A stretch of 64,000 nucleotides of DNA, from assembly GCA_964035015.1 (NCBI GenBank), contig OZ036003.1, positions 8,448,830-8,512,829 on the forward strand. The letters run 5' to 3'. Every line of letters starts with the position of its first letter. Within the stretch, counting starts at the first letter, position 1. Shown here piece by piece: positions 21,777 through 34,471 of this stretch. A program made the translations under genes and the position numbers. Under the pieces are notes generated by a model. It saw only the letters and a list, made by a program, of their open reading frames with translations. It was not told the origin of the DNA and did no database searches. Origin of the DNA: Corallium rubrum. Taxonomy: Eukaryota; Cnidaria; Anthozoa; Scleralcyonacea; Coralliidae.

Positions 21777-23848
21777 AGTGCCTATGACATGAAAAAATGG
21801 TATACGATTTTTTTGTATTAAGTGAAAGATATACCTGTGAAAGGTAATCTCACGAAATTTGCCATCATTTTGTCGCATATTTTACGAACTACGACTCTTC
21901 GAAGTTCACCTGAAACGACTCGAAGAGTGCGAAATTCCATCGCGCGGTCAGACCGGCTTATGACGTAGGCGTGTGGACACATCTCAAGTTGACTAAACAA
22001 AATAACAGGTATTATTAGCCGTTTTTGAGCAAATTGGGATGGCTATGATTCTGAATAAAACAACTCTATTTTAGCGTTATAGTGAAATTCTATATTACCG
22101 ATGTGTTGATGACCTCTGGATATTCATTTTCCCATTGAATCGCGAGTATAAACACTCCTAGTAAGAGTGAAGTTAGGTCAAGCAAAAACGTTTTGTTTAC
22201 TTTTTGATCAGCGTTCGAATAAACGTCGTCGCCGTAAAAATGTTGAAGTGATCGCAGCAACGTCGTGAACAGAACCATTATAGAGGGTAGAATGTTGGTC
22301 TAAGAATTACATTGTTTTGCGTGCAATCTTTGTGCAATTTTATCGTCGGACTGGTCATGGGATTTGCTAAAAGTTAGTATGTTATACTATATTACTATAA
22401 CAATAATCACTTAGATATCAGTTTATCAGTCATGTTACAGAGAACTAGTTTTCACTACAAATAAGATGTCTTTAGTAATCTTAATGTTGGTCTTGAACGT
22501 ATACACTATTTTACTGTACAGTTGTCCGCATTCGATCCATGCATATATGTTCAACTTAATCTCTAGCGCGAGTTTCTTTACATATTATCAGTCAGTAATA
22601 TTAAGTATTTGGTTATTAAACAAGGGTCTGGCACGCGAATGCATGACCAACACAGTTTTGTCGCCTGCGCAAATTATGTCGTGATTGAACAAACCAGCTG
22701 AAATTGCATGCGTCGCTGAAATGTGGGATATATAAACAGTAACTCAGAGCAAATTAGTCATAATAATAGGACCAAGAACCAGAGCGGAATATTGTAACGC
22801 TAGACGACTCGAACTATAAATGTCGTACTGATCGAAGTTTCGTATATCACAACAATCAGGTGGAATAGTATATTTTAGGGAACGGCCAATGAAATATATA
22901 AGATTATGTTTCGCCGCTATGATTATGGACTATGCCCCAAACCCAGCCTTCGAATGGACGATATTGTGGTATAGATCAGCCGAAAAATGATTCGCATGCA
23001 CCAGAGCAATTTTGGACAGGTTTCACTGAGAAAGCGAGAGCAGAAGAACGGAACGGAAATTATGTATGATGTACAAAAATCATTTGCCTAGGAATCGTCC
23101 CGACCTTTGACTCACGTCACATCTTTGCTTGCGCATTTTAAAGACTTTGTGTTATCCGCAGTACTATTTGCTTTATAATATTACGGGAATCTAGCTAAGA
23201 CCCAACGTAATTTATCTGGACCCGACAGTCGGCACACACGTGAATACTGGCTTGAGATGTGTGAATATATTGTATATTATATATAATAGAAACATATAGA
23301 ATAGAAAATATTGCTGTTTTAGTTCTATTCGTTTTGTTAATACTCGGCAATATTCAGAATAATTTACTATTAACTGTAACACTGCCAAATCTTTGGACAA
23401 TATTTCCCGAAGGAATGTAACATCATCGACGAACCTCATCGACGATCGCCTCTCGACTGCATCATGATCTGATGGTTCATCACTATCAGCATCAACCAAA
23501 AACTGCTGCTTAATCATATCATTTGATTCTTCGTCTTCTATAGTAGCTGGTGAAACAAAATATTCGTTTTCTGACTCGTTTTCCAAAGCCCTATCTTGCT
23601 GTATTTACCTGTATCATCACAGTGAAATTTACGATGAGTCCACACGCCTACGTCATCGCGGCCTAAACTCGGTCCCAGACTTTTCGTACTTTTTATTCGA
23701 AAATATGGCAAAATTGGCAACTTCAACGCGTTGTAACTCGAAAAATATTCATCAGAATTACGCCAAACTTTCTGAGACTATTATTTGGCTGAACATCTTT
23801 CAGTCTGTGTAAAAAATGCCATACTCATTTTTTCATGTCATAGGCACT
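21777..23848. mobile_element. 2.07-kb TTAA-flanked element
   Basis: TTAA at 21773-21776 and 23849-23852. Termini AGTGCCTATGACATGAAAAA and its reverse complement. Subterminal ATGACGTAGGCGTGTGGAC occurs in inverted orientation near both ends (about 21960 and 23638). TTAA duplications occur in piggyBac and Kolobok transposons; AG termini fit neither classic piggyBac end. It carries a possible coding exon on the minus strand. Confidence 0.75.
23212..23586 (-). CDS. acidic open frame inside the TTAA element
   Basis: 124 codons opening MENESENEYFVSPATIEDEE, rich in Asp/Glu, ending in a hydrophobic low-complexity region. Upstream on the same strand another open frame ends at HCDDTG before a donor-like GTAAAT (about 23612). 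Possibly a fragment of the element's own protein. No catalytic motif is visible. Confidence 0.25.
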   Translation of the reverse strand: MENESENEYFVSPATIEDEESNDMIKQQFLVDADSDEPSDHDAVERRSSMRFVDDVTFLREILSKDLAVLQLIVNYSEYCRVLTKRIELKQQYFLFYMFLLYIIYNIFTHLKPVFTCVPTVGSR

Positions 23849-23852
23849 TTAA

Positions 23853-26800
23853 ATAAAGAATAATAAGAATAATAATAATAACTGAACAGTTTCAAGTGTT
23901 CGTGACAAGTACAACGCCACACCCGGGATTTTGGTAAGAGCGAAGGAATGTGAAAACGTTCTAGCTGAAGTGGTCGTTTAGTCCTTTAGAGGATCTGAAA
24001 ATGTTTATGTTTGAAGACTCTGGCATTCCAGTGATACAAGATGCACTCTTTGAGCTACGGTCGTAGGAACTTCCTCTGTTTTTTTTCCCCAAGGAAATCT
24101 TGAAATTCTATGGTCATTTATATACTGATAGCGTCTTAATTCTCCCTAACACAAATATAGGAAACATGAAACGTGGGAACACGGCAGGGGCATTTCTTGT
24201 GGCTGCCAGATGGGGGTTAATTAGCCCCCTTACGCTCCACAATGCCTCTGATTAAGCGAATTTTCCTAATAAAATCAAGTTCTATAAAGGCTCGACTGTA
24301 TGTGTTCATTCTTGGACTCTTTCCATCGGCAATTTCGCCTCGTGTAATTATTACTGTTCCAATCAAATGAAACCACAGGTTGCCCGTTCGTTTGAAACGT
24401 TTCCGATTGTTGTTCTCGTTGATGTTTTTATCGAGTGTTACAACTAATATCCCGGCGTATTGTGTCGCTTGATACCAATATAATGATATTTAAATTGTAA
24501 ACAAACGGAATTGGGCAGTACCGATGTTTCAACGTTCTTTCTATAAGGGCGGGCGAGTCCGAAATAGAGCTTAAAGAAACTTATAGAGTATATTAGAACA
24601 AAGTTATAATAAGGAATTATAAGGACTTCTTTCACCAGGCTCAGTTATCACATTCGTGTCTTTGGTAGTTTGGCTTTGTGACTATTGTTATATCTGTTTC
24701 TTCTCGTTTATCCTTTTGTTTTGTTTTATAGTATCGCCATTAATATCGGGTTTGGATTCTTTAAGTATTAACATGCTGGTTATCAGAATCTTGTTTATAA
24801 AGACTCTGAGATCGTTTTTAATCATTTGTCGATCTAGTCTGTTTCCCTTCACAATCACCGTCATTTGTCAAACTAAATGACGCCTTGACAAGCATTTGAT
24901 AAGTTCTATACTGTACAGTGTTGAGAGCTCAACATATGTATGTCGCCCACAACGCTCAATAGATCTTATCTTTTTCAAAGATTCAATTTTAAATCAACTA
25001 ACTCTTCCTACGCTTAGTTTTCTGTTGGTTGTCTCAATTCCTACTTAATGCCTGACTAGTGGTTACTCTCGTTATCGCTCTCATGCCTTCTCATCGTCAT
25101 TTATATTGCCTTAAAGCGGGATTCTGGCATTGAAGTGCATATTGTCTAGTATACCCAGTGTGTCTATCACAGCATGAAAATAAGGTTTCGGATTTCTCAC
25201 GCAGGATTGCAGGAAAGGTTCACATCGTGTTTCTTCGTTGTGGTTTTGTTTCTCCCTTCTCAAATCGCCCAACCCAAGACTTGATGGTTGTTTGCGTGGC
25301 AAGAGGCTTTGTGTTGGAGCGATTAGCGAGAAATAGAGTGTGTATTTTGGGGGACCGGTTTCTGCTTAATAATACGTCATAGTAGATAATTGACAGTGTT
25401 TTGTTAAGGATATCGGTGTCGTGTGACTGCTCAGCTGTATCGATTATCGTTCCTAAGATCCTAAGAGGGAATTACACGGCGTCGGTGTGAGAAGAATTGA
25501 GACCGAGAGAGCACTTCAACTCACTAGTAATTTCGACCTCTGGGATATGGATAAATGTTCTTTATGGCAGTAGGAAACGACAAGATGACAGAACGTGGAA
25601 TTCTTAAACAGGTTATTTCTATATAACCGATATTCCGGACCCTTCGAGGCTTTTAGACCACCGTGTTTTAGATTATTAAAGGGAATATGGAAGCTGTTCT
25701 CGCTTACCACCTGAACGAACGATTGTGGGACTATGTTTCCGATTTTCTTTTTGACGAGGTAATTTGTGTATTGATTAATGTGTCCGTTCAGTAGTCATAT
25801 GTTATCAAAGGTATACAAATGTATAGTATAGTACATGTACCAAGGATGTTTTAGTACTGGCGTGACTTTATTCAGGTGACCACATTGTGACGCTATGTAT
25901 ATCAATGCATATATTGGCGCTTGAGCCGAGTAGTTTGGGTCTTTTACTGTGCTCATTTATCACTGTTGCCGCTGTAAGGTATCGTTTCAGCGAGTTAAGA
26001 CTTAAGCCGAACGCAAACACAAATCCTCTCTGGATACTTTGTTTACGAATTCCGCCGCCTCCCAAATCGTGGTGCCTTTGAATATTTTCTACCCTCAATC
26101 CTCGCAGTTTGCTATCGCTGATGGCCAAAAGTGATTGTTGACTCTCGCAGTTATGTTTCTTCGTAGTCTGTGTGCGTAACAGTTGTCGCAATGTACCCTA
26201 GTAAGAAATAGAGCTTGGGTTTCTAATTAATATCGACCCTACAATAACTTGTAAACATTCGCGAACATTCTAAGCCAGCACATGCCATCTTCGCTGTGTT
26301 TTCTCTGCACTCCGTCTCTGAGATGCGTCAAAAACTGATTTTATCTTCTGGTTGTGTTTTTATCTGATTTCGGTGTATGTAGAAGTCGTGTTTCTTTCGT
26401 CCCTCGCGAAAACGGGGTGGTGTTATGAAAAAGACCGGTAGCGAAATGTCACTTCTCTTTCACTAACTTTCTTTCCCGCGACGTTCAGTGTGCTGTGACC
26501 TCTATCTCAACTTCCCTTCTCCATGGGAGTCCGACAAAGGGAAAAACAACGAATTTTGAAACATGTTGACGTTCTTTTGAAAAGCTGCCGACCTGAACGC
26601 GTTGGCGTCGTTTTCGTATACGTATTGTTCTGAGAAAGTGGATTATAGTTTCATTCAATTAAATGCGATAGTTATGTGACTTTTAGCACGAGATAAATTC
26701 CTGTAAATACTTAAACTCTTCTAAAAGACGTTGATTTGCCCCTCTGTATTTCGCGGAATTAACTATTTTTACATTAATTTTTCTGGTATATTGATACAAG

Positions 26801-29749
26801 TATTTTGTGCATAGTAACATTCCTTCAAGTTATAATACAAGTAAATGGAAATTAAAGGCACAGTGTTAGGTATTAAATTACCGCTTAATTAATAGTTTTG
26901 CGTGAGACAAAAATTCTATTTGTGTGCAAAGGAAAGGAATAATATTCTTAAAACGTTAAAAGAGTAAGTTATTAATGCGTTTTCTTACGGACTATTTAGT
27001 CTAAGATTTGACATGTGTGATATTCATCATAATTTTAATCATGTAAACTTATCCACGAAGATTTTCAAGTTTGCGTCATGGTGAAACTGGCTTTAAATAT
27101 ACGAAAATACTAGAAAATATACAAAGAGTTAATTAAATAAATATTTAGTTCTGTCACGGAAAATAGCAATTAAATAATTTAGCCTTAGGAGGCTTTTAAG
27201 ATCGGTCTATAACTTAAATCATTCCTTAAGAAAACGAACACACGAAAAACACGCACATTCAGATTGCTTTTGATTCGGTCGTTTTTAGTTCTATATTAAT
27301 CTCACTGGTGTGAATTGGCTTTCGAAGATGCTGTGTGAGTCTACATAATGTTTTCACTCTGAAAAGTGTGGCGTCGAAGTAGCGTTTTAAATGAAGCTTG
27401 TCTTATTAAACTTCATTGGCCGGCTATTTCTCAGTATACCGCTCTACTCTAAGTAACTAAATCGTTGGCCTTGCTACAGAATTCTCAATTCTGTATACGC
27501 TAACCTGTAATCATTATAAAATGATGAAATCATTATAAAATGATTAATTTGTCTGAATTAAATTCTTTGTATAAAACGACAGTCACACGTCGACTTATTG
27601 ACGAAGCTGTTTAATGCGAATTAAATTTGTTTGAATCAAATTCGACAATTCTTCGACGTTTGAGCAGGCCTGAGCAAATAGTTTGACTTTGTCGATATTT
27701 ACTATTTATAGTAACCTATTCATGGTCGCAACTTTAACAATAGTTACTCTTTTGTGTGTATTAAATCTGTCACAACATGTAAAAGTGACCTTTGATTCGC
27801 TGGCGTTATATATTTTTGAATAGTCGTCCATGACCTTGACGAGTTCGCAATAGATGACAGTTTTTACAGACTCGCGGTGCCGAATTTGTCCCAACAAGAC
27901 ATAACATGCCTATTGTTTTGCAATCACGTCTGAAACGAGGAAATATCTTTCGCAATATTCTTAATCCAATTTCTGAAGACGAATATGGGCTTCATAAACG
28001 ATGCGAGATATTTGGCTCTTAGGTTATATTTATAATGTCAGTGATAAGAGCCCAGAGGATAGAGAAGTTAAAATAACTTAACAAATGTGTTATCTTAATA
28101 AATGATTTAAACATGCCGCTCCGCTTCGAGTTTTATGCTAGGCTTTATTTATTACAAGATTATGTTTTCCGCCTTGTGAATCTGTTGCTCATATCCTAAA
28201 GATAGATTATAATGTGATTTCCTCCCCCCCCCCCCCCAAACTTTCCTCCAGTCTTGTTGCTTTCCATGTTTCTTTGAACTTTAGTCGTTGTCTGTGATCT
28301 TATAAGATAATTGCTATACGAAGAAACTAGAGTCCCCATTCTCCTTTGAGCAATACTAACGCCTAAATTATACAGTTATATTAAACACAATGACATAAGA
28401 AACGTTATTGTAATGAACAGTAGTTGCGAACCTTTCGAAACGTATGTCGTTTTGCGATTGACTTGCGAAATGTTAGAATTGTTGAGATTTTTGCTATTGA
28501 TATCAATCATTACGAATTTTATGATAAGCCCTGAGGGTGTTCCTCTGTTATTTCATTTCAACACGAGATCTATGATCAAGTCGTTCTTCGGATGCACGCT
28601 TTGCTAAGGAAAGGATAGAAACAACATGAATGTTCTTAAGATTTTATAGATACGAAAGGCGGTTTTCCGTCTTTTCTCCATCTTTTCGATTTTCTAAGCT
28701 TTTTTTCCAGTTCACCTCTCGTATAAAATACTTCTTCGAAATATAGTCTTTGTGACAAAATTCCACAGTACAGCTGAACACTTTCAATATATTGTGCAAT
28801 GCAGTCTACTTATAATAAACTATAGACAATCTGATACTAAATGCCAACGGCAGAAAACTAATCAGTCTGAATATTTCAGTTACATACTTTCATTTTTCAC
28901 AGACCACTTTCATTTTGCATCTTATCTTAACCGAATGTCCATGCCATATGGCATGCGTTTTTAAATCTTTTTGTTTTAAAAATACTTGAAAATGTTTGCG
29001 TTCACGTCATCGTATGTGAAGAGCTTGTTCACAACTGTTTCCAGAGGTGAAAATGGAGACTTTCTTCTTTCAAAGATGTAATCAAATTTAATAGCATCAA
29101 AACTAAATTTTATTCATCGATTTAGCTTGACAATATTGATTGCTAGTAACAATGATACTGAGATCATATAACAACGTAAGAACTATATTTACGGATTCCT
29201 GGCTTACGTAATTCTTCAATCCGAAAATCGGAAACGCGCACTGCTTGACGTTGTCTGCCCTGGCTTTTATCTTGCCAAGTCGAACTTACAACAGCCGACC
29301 GATGTGTATTGCTTATTGGGAATTTGCCAGTTGGTGAAGTTCTAAACCTGCGACATTAACATTTATCTCATAGCGGAAAAGCGCGCGACTTGACGTCAGC
29401 TCCCATATAGCTTCTAGCCTGAAAAGTCAAATTGTTTAACAAGAGCCGCCGTTGTTTATTGGGAATCTGCCAGTGCCTGCGCATAGAGTGACTTTGATAG
29501 TCCGACTTGTGACTACAATTCTGATCACTCCTGGCTTCCGGCTAAAGGATTGACTGTTGGACACCAGTCCACTCATCCGATTTGTATAAGATCCGAAATT
29601 CAGTGTCTCTACACTCTTTGAAGACTGATTTCCAAGATTTTCCGTATATACGAAGGTGTTGAAAGCGGAAAAGTTGAAACTCGATTAACTTTTATACACT
29701 ATACTTTAATTAAAGTAATGAATACGTTTTACTAAATGCGGTGTCTTTG
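23853..29749. other. about 5.9 kb of intron with nothing recognised
   Basis: AT-rich DNA without supported exons, tRNA genes or long repeats. A C-run is at 28228-28239. The small open frames on both strands lack codon-level or motif support. Confidence 0.5.
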
Positions 29750-29815
29750 TTAACCCTTTCTCGTCAGTAGAATCTCCCGGTGACCAGTAAAATCGTCTGG
29801 CTTTAGTCAGAGAGG
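29750..29815 (+). mobile_element. 93-bp mini-element, 5' part
   Basis: Begins TTAACCCTTTCTCGTCAGTA and includes AGTAAAATCGTCTGGC. The right terminus and second TTAA are missing. Confidence 0.6.
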
Positions 29816-30364
29816 AAAAGACATGACTTGGGAGGCACATGCCTCCCAGAAACAGCTAAAGCTGATATTGTGTACACAGGAGTTAATTATGTTTGAACTT
29901 TTCCGCGCGTAACACGTACGTAGAAAGCAGCCTTGAGGGTCGGTAGGAACACACTAAAGATTGCCAACGCGATGCGATTAGTCTTTTTTCTCCCCGGAAA
30001 AAAATATTGGACGCTATGCCTATGTATATAAGGATAGAGTGATTAATAGTGGCAAATGCAGTGTCTGTTTGCGTCGGTTTATTCATATTTGCGTTTATCG
30101 CAATTTCGAATCTACATTACACCGTATTTTTAACGATGGCCGCCATTTATATTCTTATGAACAATATATTTATATTCTTTATATAAATATATCATTTATA
30201 TTCTTATATTCTTATGAACAATAGTCAACTCAGCTGCATATGCATCGTCGACTATCAGCTCATAGACAAGCCAGGCTCGTTGTATAATTGTTAAATATAC
30301 GGTGTAAAATAGACGGTAGATCATAGCGTAACACCAGCATCAATAGTGGTATCTCGATTCTTAA

Positions 30365-30841
30365 AGTGTATGTGAAACGAAAATTTAGTTTGTCTTATTT
30401 GAAAGAACTCTTAAAATAATGGGGAATATCAATTTACATCTTTTTCATATTTTACTTAGTTCTTGAGATATTTAGACTTATGTGATATGCAAATGAGATA
30501 AGTTATGGTTCATTTTTTTCTAATTAACATATTCGAAAATCGTGAATATTTTTAAGATTATTGATCAAAATCACTTGTAGCTTGTCTTTCATGTTTAGTT
30601 GCATGAACTGTAGCGATATGCAAAGTTTCAAGTGATTTTGTTCAATAATCTTAAAAATATTCGCGATTTTCGAATATGTTAATTGGAAAAAAACGAACCA
30701 TAAGTTATCTCATTTGAATATCACATAAGTCTAAATATCTCAAGAACTAAGTAAAATATGAAAAAGCTGTAAATTGATATTCCCCATTATTTTAAGAGTT
30801 CTTTCAAATAAGACAAACTTAATTTTCGTTTCATATACACT
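30365..30841. mobile_element. 477-bp palindromic TTAA element
   Basis: TTAA at 30361-30364 and 30842-30845. The two halves are reverse complements over about 215 bp each (AGTGTATGTGAAACGAAAAT at the left end), with a central spacer of about 50 bp. Shares CTCAAGAACTAAGT with 35570-36049. Confidence 0.9.
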
Positions 30842-30845
30842 TTAA

Positions 30846-31350
30846 GTCTATGTTGAAAGCGGTCAGGTCAAAGGCGTGATCGATATAGTGAGCGACGAGT
30901 TGCCTTCGAGGGAGGTCAGATGATGGTGATGATGCAATGATTCAATGATATGCAGCAAATAACCTAGTGTGTTGAAAGTAGTATTGAGTCACTGATTGAT
31001 GATGGCATTCGGCACTTCCACACAATTTGTGATACATTGAATTCTCAAGAATTTTATTGCTGCCTCCCCAGGGACCACTGGCGCTAAGTATTAGTGCGGC
31101 CAATGATCATGTCTTTTATACTTGCTTTGGAAGTATTCATCAAGGCCATGAACGTTTCAGTTGTCAGTCTCGAGGAAAACAGTGCTCTTTTATGAGTACC
31201 AGCGCTGTTAACAACACAAACTATTCAAGTGAACGATTGTAATTCATCTACTATGTACTTGAATGCTTTTCACAATGGTCTTATCCCACGTGAAGAATTG
31301 TTGTCGCTGAACAACCTACCAACTATTAACCAGGCAGCACTTCCTTGCGA
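30846..31350. other. intron sequence, nothing recognised
   Basis: No supported feature. Confidence 0.4.
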
Positions 31351-31351
31351 T

Positions 31352-31760
31352 AGTAACTTCTAGATTCCGGTCCGCCGCTCTACCTGTTGAGCTATCGAGC
31401 CGCACAGGGATTGGAGGCAAGTTCTATCCAACTTAAGCACGAGATATTCTCGCGACAACTTAACGCTTATCCGTGAGGACGTGCAGTGTTTCAATTCTAT
31501 TACAGAATCATCCTCAGAAACATGAGAAAATTTTTCATGATGTCTTATACTGCTAAAGTCAACCGAAAAATTTCGGCTGACTCGAGCGGGATTTGAACTC
31601 GCACTTTCTCGTGCACTTAAGTTGGATAGAACTTGCCTCCAATCCCTGTGCGGTGCGAGTTCAAATCCCGCTCGAGTCAGCCGAAATTTTTCGGTTGACT
31701 TTAGCAGTGTAAGACATCATGAAAAATTTTCTCATGTTTCTGAGGATGATTCTGTAATAA
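31352..31760. repeat. inverted pair of tRNA-derived SINE fragments
   Basis: The minus strand at 31362-31405 reads GATAGCTCAACAGGTAGAGC (A-box-like). GAGTTCAAATCCCGCTCGAG (B box) occurs on the minus strand at about 31583-31602 and on the plus strand at about 31656-31675. Arms 31499-31606 and 31649-31757 are nearly perfect reverse complements. Two head-to-head tRNA-SINE copies with internal deletions are the simplest reading. Confidence 0.7.
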
Positions 31761-32291
31761 AAGTAACTTCTAGTTTATCTAATAATAACTCCAGATATGA
31801 TCTTCCAAGTCATAGTTACAAAAAAATAAGAACTAAGTCTGCACTATAGATTTTTGCCGGGTTTCTGTTTTGCTGACGTTACTGTGATATATGATGTCTC
31901 TTGTGTAAACACTGGGCAGAGTAGTTTGAAATAATATTTCGTTTTCTACATCTAAATTTTTATTAAATATTTAATTGTTGCCACATGTTGTGGAAAATGA
32001 GGGTACTAGGTGTCTTTGTGCGGTTTTGTCAGCTTGTAATTAAACTGAGTAAAATTCTATTTATATAGTGGAGATATGTAACTCTAACAAACTCAAACAG
32101 GCGATACAGGCTTTTCTCAGTTCATACTGTGCGAGCTGTCGCACAGAATGCTAGACAGACGTTCTAAGCATTGAACCACTCGAACTCAGATGCCAGACCG
32201 AGGTTGTTACGGTATTTATACCTCGTACAGTCGTTACGTCTCTATATAGCATTCGGAAAGCTGTGACATCTAACGACAGCTTGTATAACAA

Positions 32292-32503
32292 ATGGGGAGC
32301 AGGGTGGTGTGTGTTCTCAGCCTCTCACCAATGTTAAACCCGGTTAGACGGTGTTAGTACTTGGATGTGACCGTATGGGAATAACCGCGTTTTTGAGCTT
32401 GGACCATGTGAGTATAGAGTTTTAAGATAGTTGGTCTCTCCTGTGCTCCGAAGGTTTTTCCTCGGGTTCTCCAGTTTTCCTCCCTCCGTAAAATCAACAC
32501 CAT
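32292..32503 (+). mobile_element. 5S-SINE, 3'-truncated
   Basis: Head GGTGTTAGTACTTGGATGTG is diverged and lacks two bases of the C box. The body runs to CCCTCCGTAAAATCAACACC and stops where the palindrome-word cluster begins. Confidence 0.8.
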
Positions 32504-32514
32504 CTGGGGTAGGA

Positions 32515-32752
32515 GTGGCGCCGGGCTGGCCCGGTTAACCGAGCTAGCCCGATTAACCGGGATGAGTTTACGAAACGATTACATGGACATTTTCATCCCG
32601 TTTAACCGGGCTAGCCCGGTTGCGACAACCGGGGTCCCGGCAAACCGGGCTAGCCCGCTTACCATGTAATCGAAATGTTAAAACAACATGCGTTTTATAT
32701 ATAAAGCGGGCTAGTCCGGTTAACCGAGCCAGCCCTGTCCATGTAATCGCCC
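32515..32752. repeat. cluster of GGGCTAGCCC / CGGTTAACCG palindromes
   Basis: At least seven copies or near-copies of GGGCTAGCCC and CCGGTTAACCGG words within 240 bp, interspersed with TACATGGA and CCATGTAATCG. The outer segments CTGGCCCGGTTAACCGAG and CTCGGTTAACCGGAC(T) are in inverted orientation. Confidence 0.8.
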
Positions 32753-32814
32753 CCTTAGGGTAGTAGCCAATGAAAGAGCATCCTTCTGGCTACCTCCGAC
32801 GGCGGTTGACCAAT

Positions 32815-32844
32815 AGATAGATAGATAGATAGATATAGATAGTA
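32815..32844. repeat. (GATA)n microsatellite
   Basis: ATAGATAGATAGATAGATAG, slightly interrupted. Confidence 0.9.
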
Positions 32845-32985
32845 TTGCAAAAATTAACAAAACGTTTATATAAGCAGAAAGTACTTTACTAACATACAAA
32901 ACATTACTCGTAGAATAGTCATATATACTTAGTGATCCCAAAGACCTTTTATCACTGACTATTGTAATCAATTTTGTATTCCCAG

Positions 32986-33369
32986 GTCAGCAGTCTGTTG
33001 CAAAAAGTCCTGAAAGATTACAAAATTGGTGACGATCCTTGTTCCCAGTACGCCGACCTCGAGTTGCGCGACCGTCTCAGCGTGATTACGTCACTATTGG
33101 AGCACCATGCGAAGGAAAGGGAGGAGATCGCGAAAGGACACGAAGCTGTGTACGGGTTTGCCGACTCCTTCCTTAAGAATGTTTCGCCGTCGTCGGAGAA
33201 TGGTGGAATGCTGGGCGATAACAATAGAGAGAAGATGGAACAACAGGTGAAGGAAATCTCCGAACTCATCCGAGGACAGAAGAAATTTGCGCTCGATCTT
33301 TGGAACGTAAAGAATACAGTTTTGGGACAGTGTAAGGAGTATCTGGACTTCGAGAGCAGTGCAAAAGAG
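32986..33369 (+). CDS. trio: Trio exon: spectrin repeats
   Basis: Acceptor TATTCCCAG, donor GAG|GTAACT; 128 codons, phase 0-0, the largest exon here. VSSLLQKVLKDYKIGDD ... EQQVKEISELIRGQKKFALD ... CKEYLDFESSAKE follows the family's pattern, and FESSAKE-ALEW across the next junction matches Trio closely. Coiled, charged helices throughout. Confidence 0.93.
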
Positions 33370-33474
33370 GTAACTTGAAACTTTTGTTATAGTGGCAGTG
33401 GCCGAAGTTTTTAAGTGCGTTCGTTTTGGGGTTTTTCGGAATAAGGAATGGTCCCAAACGAACGTATCCTTTAA

Positions 33475-33547
33475 CTCCTTCACTACCAGGGGTCCCTTGA
33501 CGAGTAAAATCGTCTGGCGTTAGCCAGAGTAAAATACTAAAGGTGGG
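33475..33547 (+). mobile_element. shortened TTAA mini-element
   Basis: TTAA at 33471-33474 and 33548-33551. Core GACGAGTAAAATCGTCTGGC with the GTTA hairpin and GAGTAAAATACTAAAG. 73 bp instead of 93. Confidence 0.7.
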
Positions 33548-33884
33548 TTAAAAGCTGTAAAAATGTCATTTCTTTTTATTCAATTTTAGGCTCTTATATA
33601 CATAGCTTGGAAAGTTTTTAAATATATACACTAAAACTGTTGCGTCTGGTCTTGAAAGACCATGCATTTCTGCTAGGAGTTACCGACTAATTTTGAGTAT
33701 TTCATTACCTTCTCTATGCAGCTTTCTTTTTTACGTACGCGTTCATGAGCTAGCAACGTTTGTTTTCTTTTACCTCAGTGTTAATGCTATGCCTATCTGC
33801 GTATGAGTACACGTACAAAAATAGCGATGTATCAAAGCAAATATATTCCTTTATTTTTTTTTCGGTCCGTATCCTACCAAATCG

Positions 33885-34252
33885 AGATAGATAGATAGAT
33901 AGTTTCTTGTATAAAACCTAGCAGCCAAAAGGCTGAATTATGTTAAATATTACAAGAGTATAAATAAGTATATTAAATATTACAAATGTTAAATTACTCA
34001 ATCATCAATATCATTACAAATATTTAAAAATATGCTGTAAATTAAAATACACACTAAGAATTATGCTCACATCAACTACATCTTTAATGAATTATGTATA
34101 ATGAAACTGTTCCTGAACCTTTGGGTACAGAAAGTGACATTAAACTTGCGCTCCTTCCTCAAGTTAAAAACGTTACTGTTGCCAGGAGGAAGGAGGGCGT
34201 GTAGTCTATGGCTGTCATTGGTCACAATGTCTTGAAAAAGTTTGTCTGTTAA
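33885..34252 (-). pseudogene. 5'-truncated LINE: ORF2 C-terminus plus 3' UTR
   Basis: On the minus strand, 58 codons (34252-34076) read LTDKLFQDIVTNDSHRLHAL ... LRKERKFNVTFCTQRFRNSF and stop at TAG. This is the style of the C-terminal tail of CR1/L2/jockey-type reverse-transcriptase ORFs. About 190 bp of AT-rich 3' UTR follow, ending in an (ATCT)n tail at 33887-33902. 5' truncation and a short-repeat tail are typical of LINE insertion. Confidence 0.7.
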
Positions 34253-34349
34253 TCCTGCTTTCTGATTGGCTAACGAGCGGTCCGTATGAGCCCGTACCGA
34301 CCGCTCGAGATAACTTTTTTGAATGTGTTTTATAGGCCGTAAAATATTC

Positions 34350-34351
<2 letters not shown>

Positions 34352-34406
<55 letters not shown>
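34352..34406. repeat. (AT)n microsatellite
   Basis: Pure AT dinucleotides left of the 56-bp hairpin. Confidence 0.95.
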
Positions 34407-34408
<2 letters not shown>

Positions 34409-34471
34409 GTGTGGGTTTTGGTCTACGAAACGCAAAGAGTGCTCGATAATATATAGTTAGAGCAAATATAG

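Noticed and set aside
33018-33483. Antisense open frames opposite the exon at 32986
   Set aside because: Shadows of the well-supported plus-strand spectrin exon.
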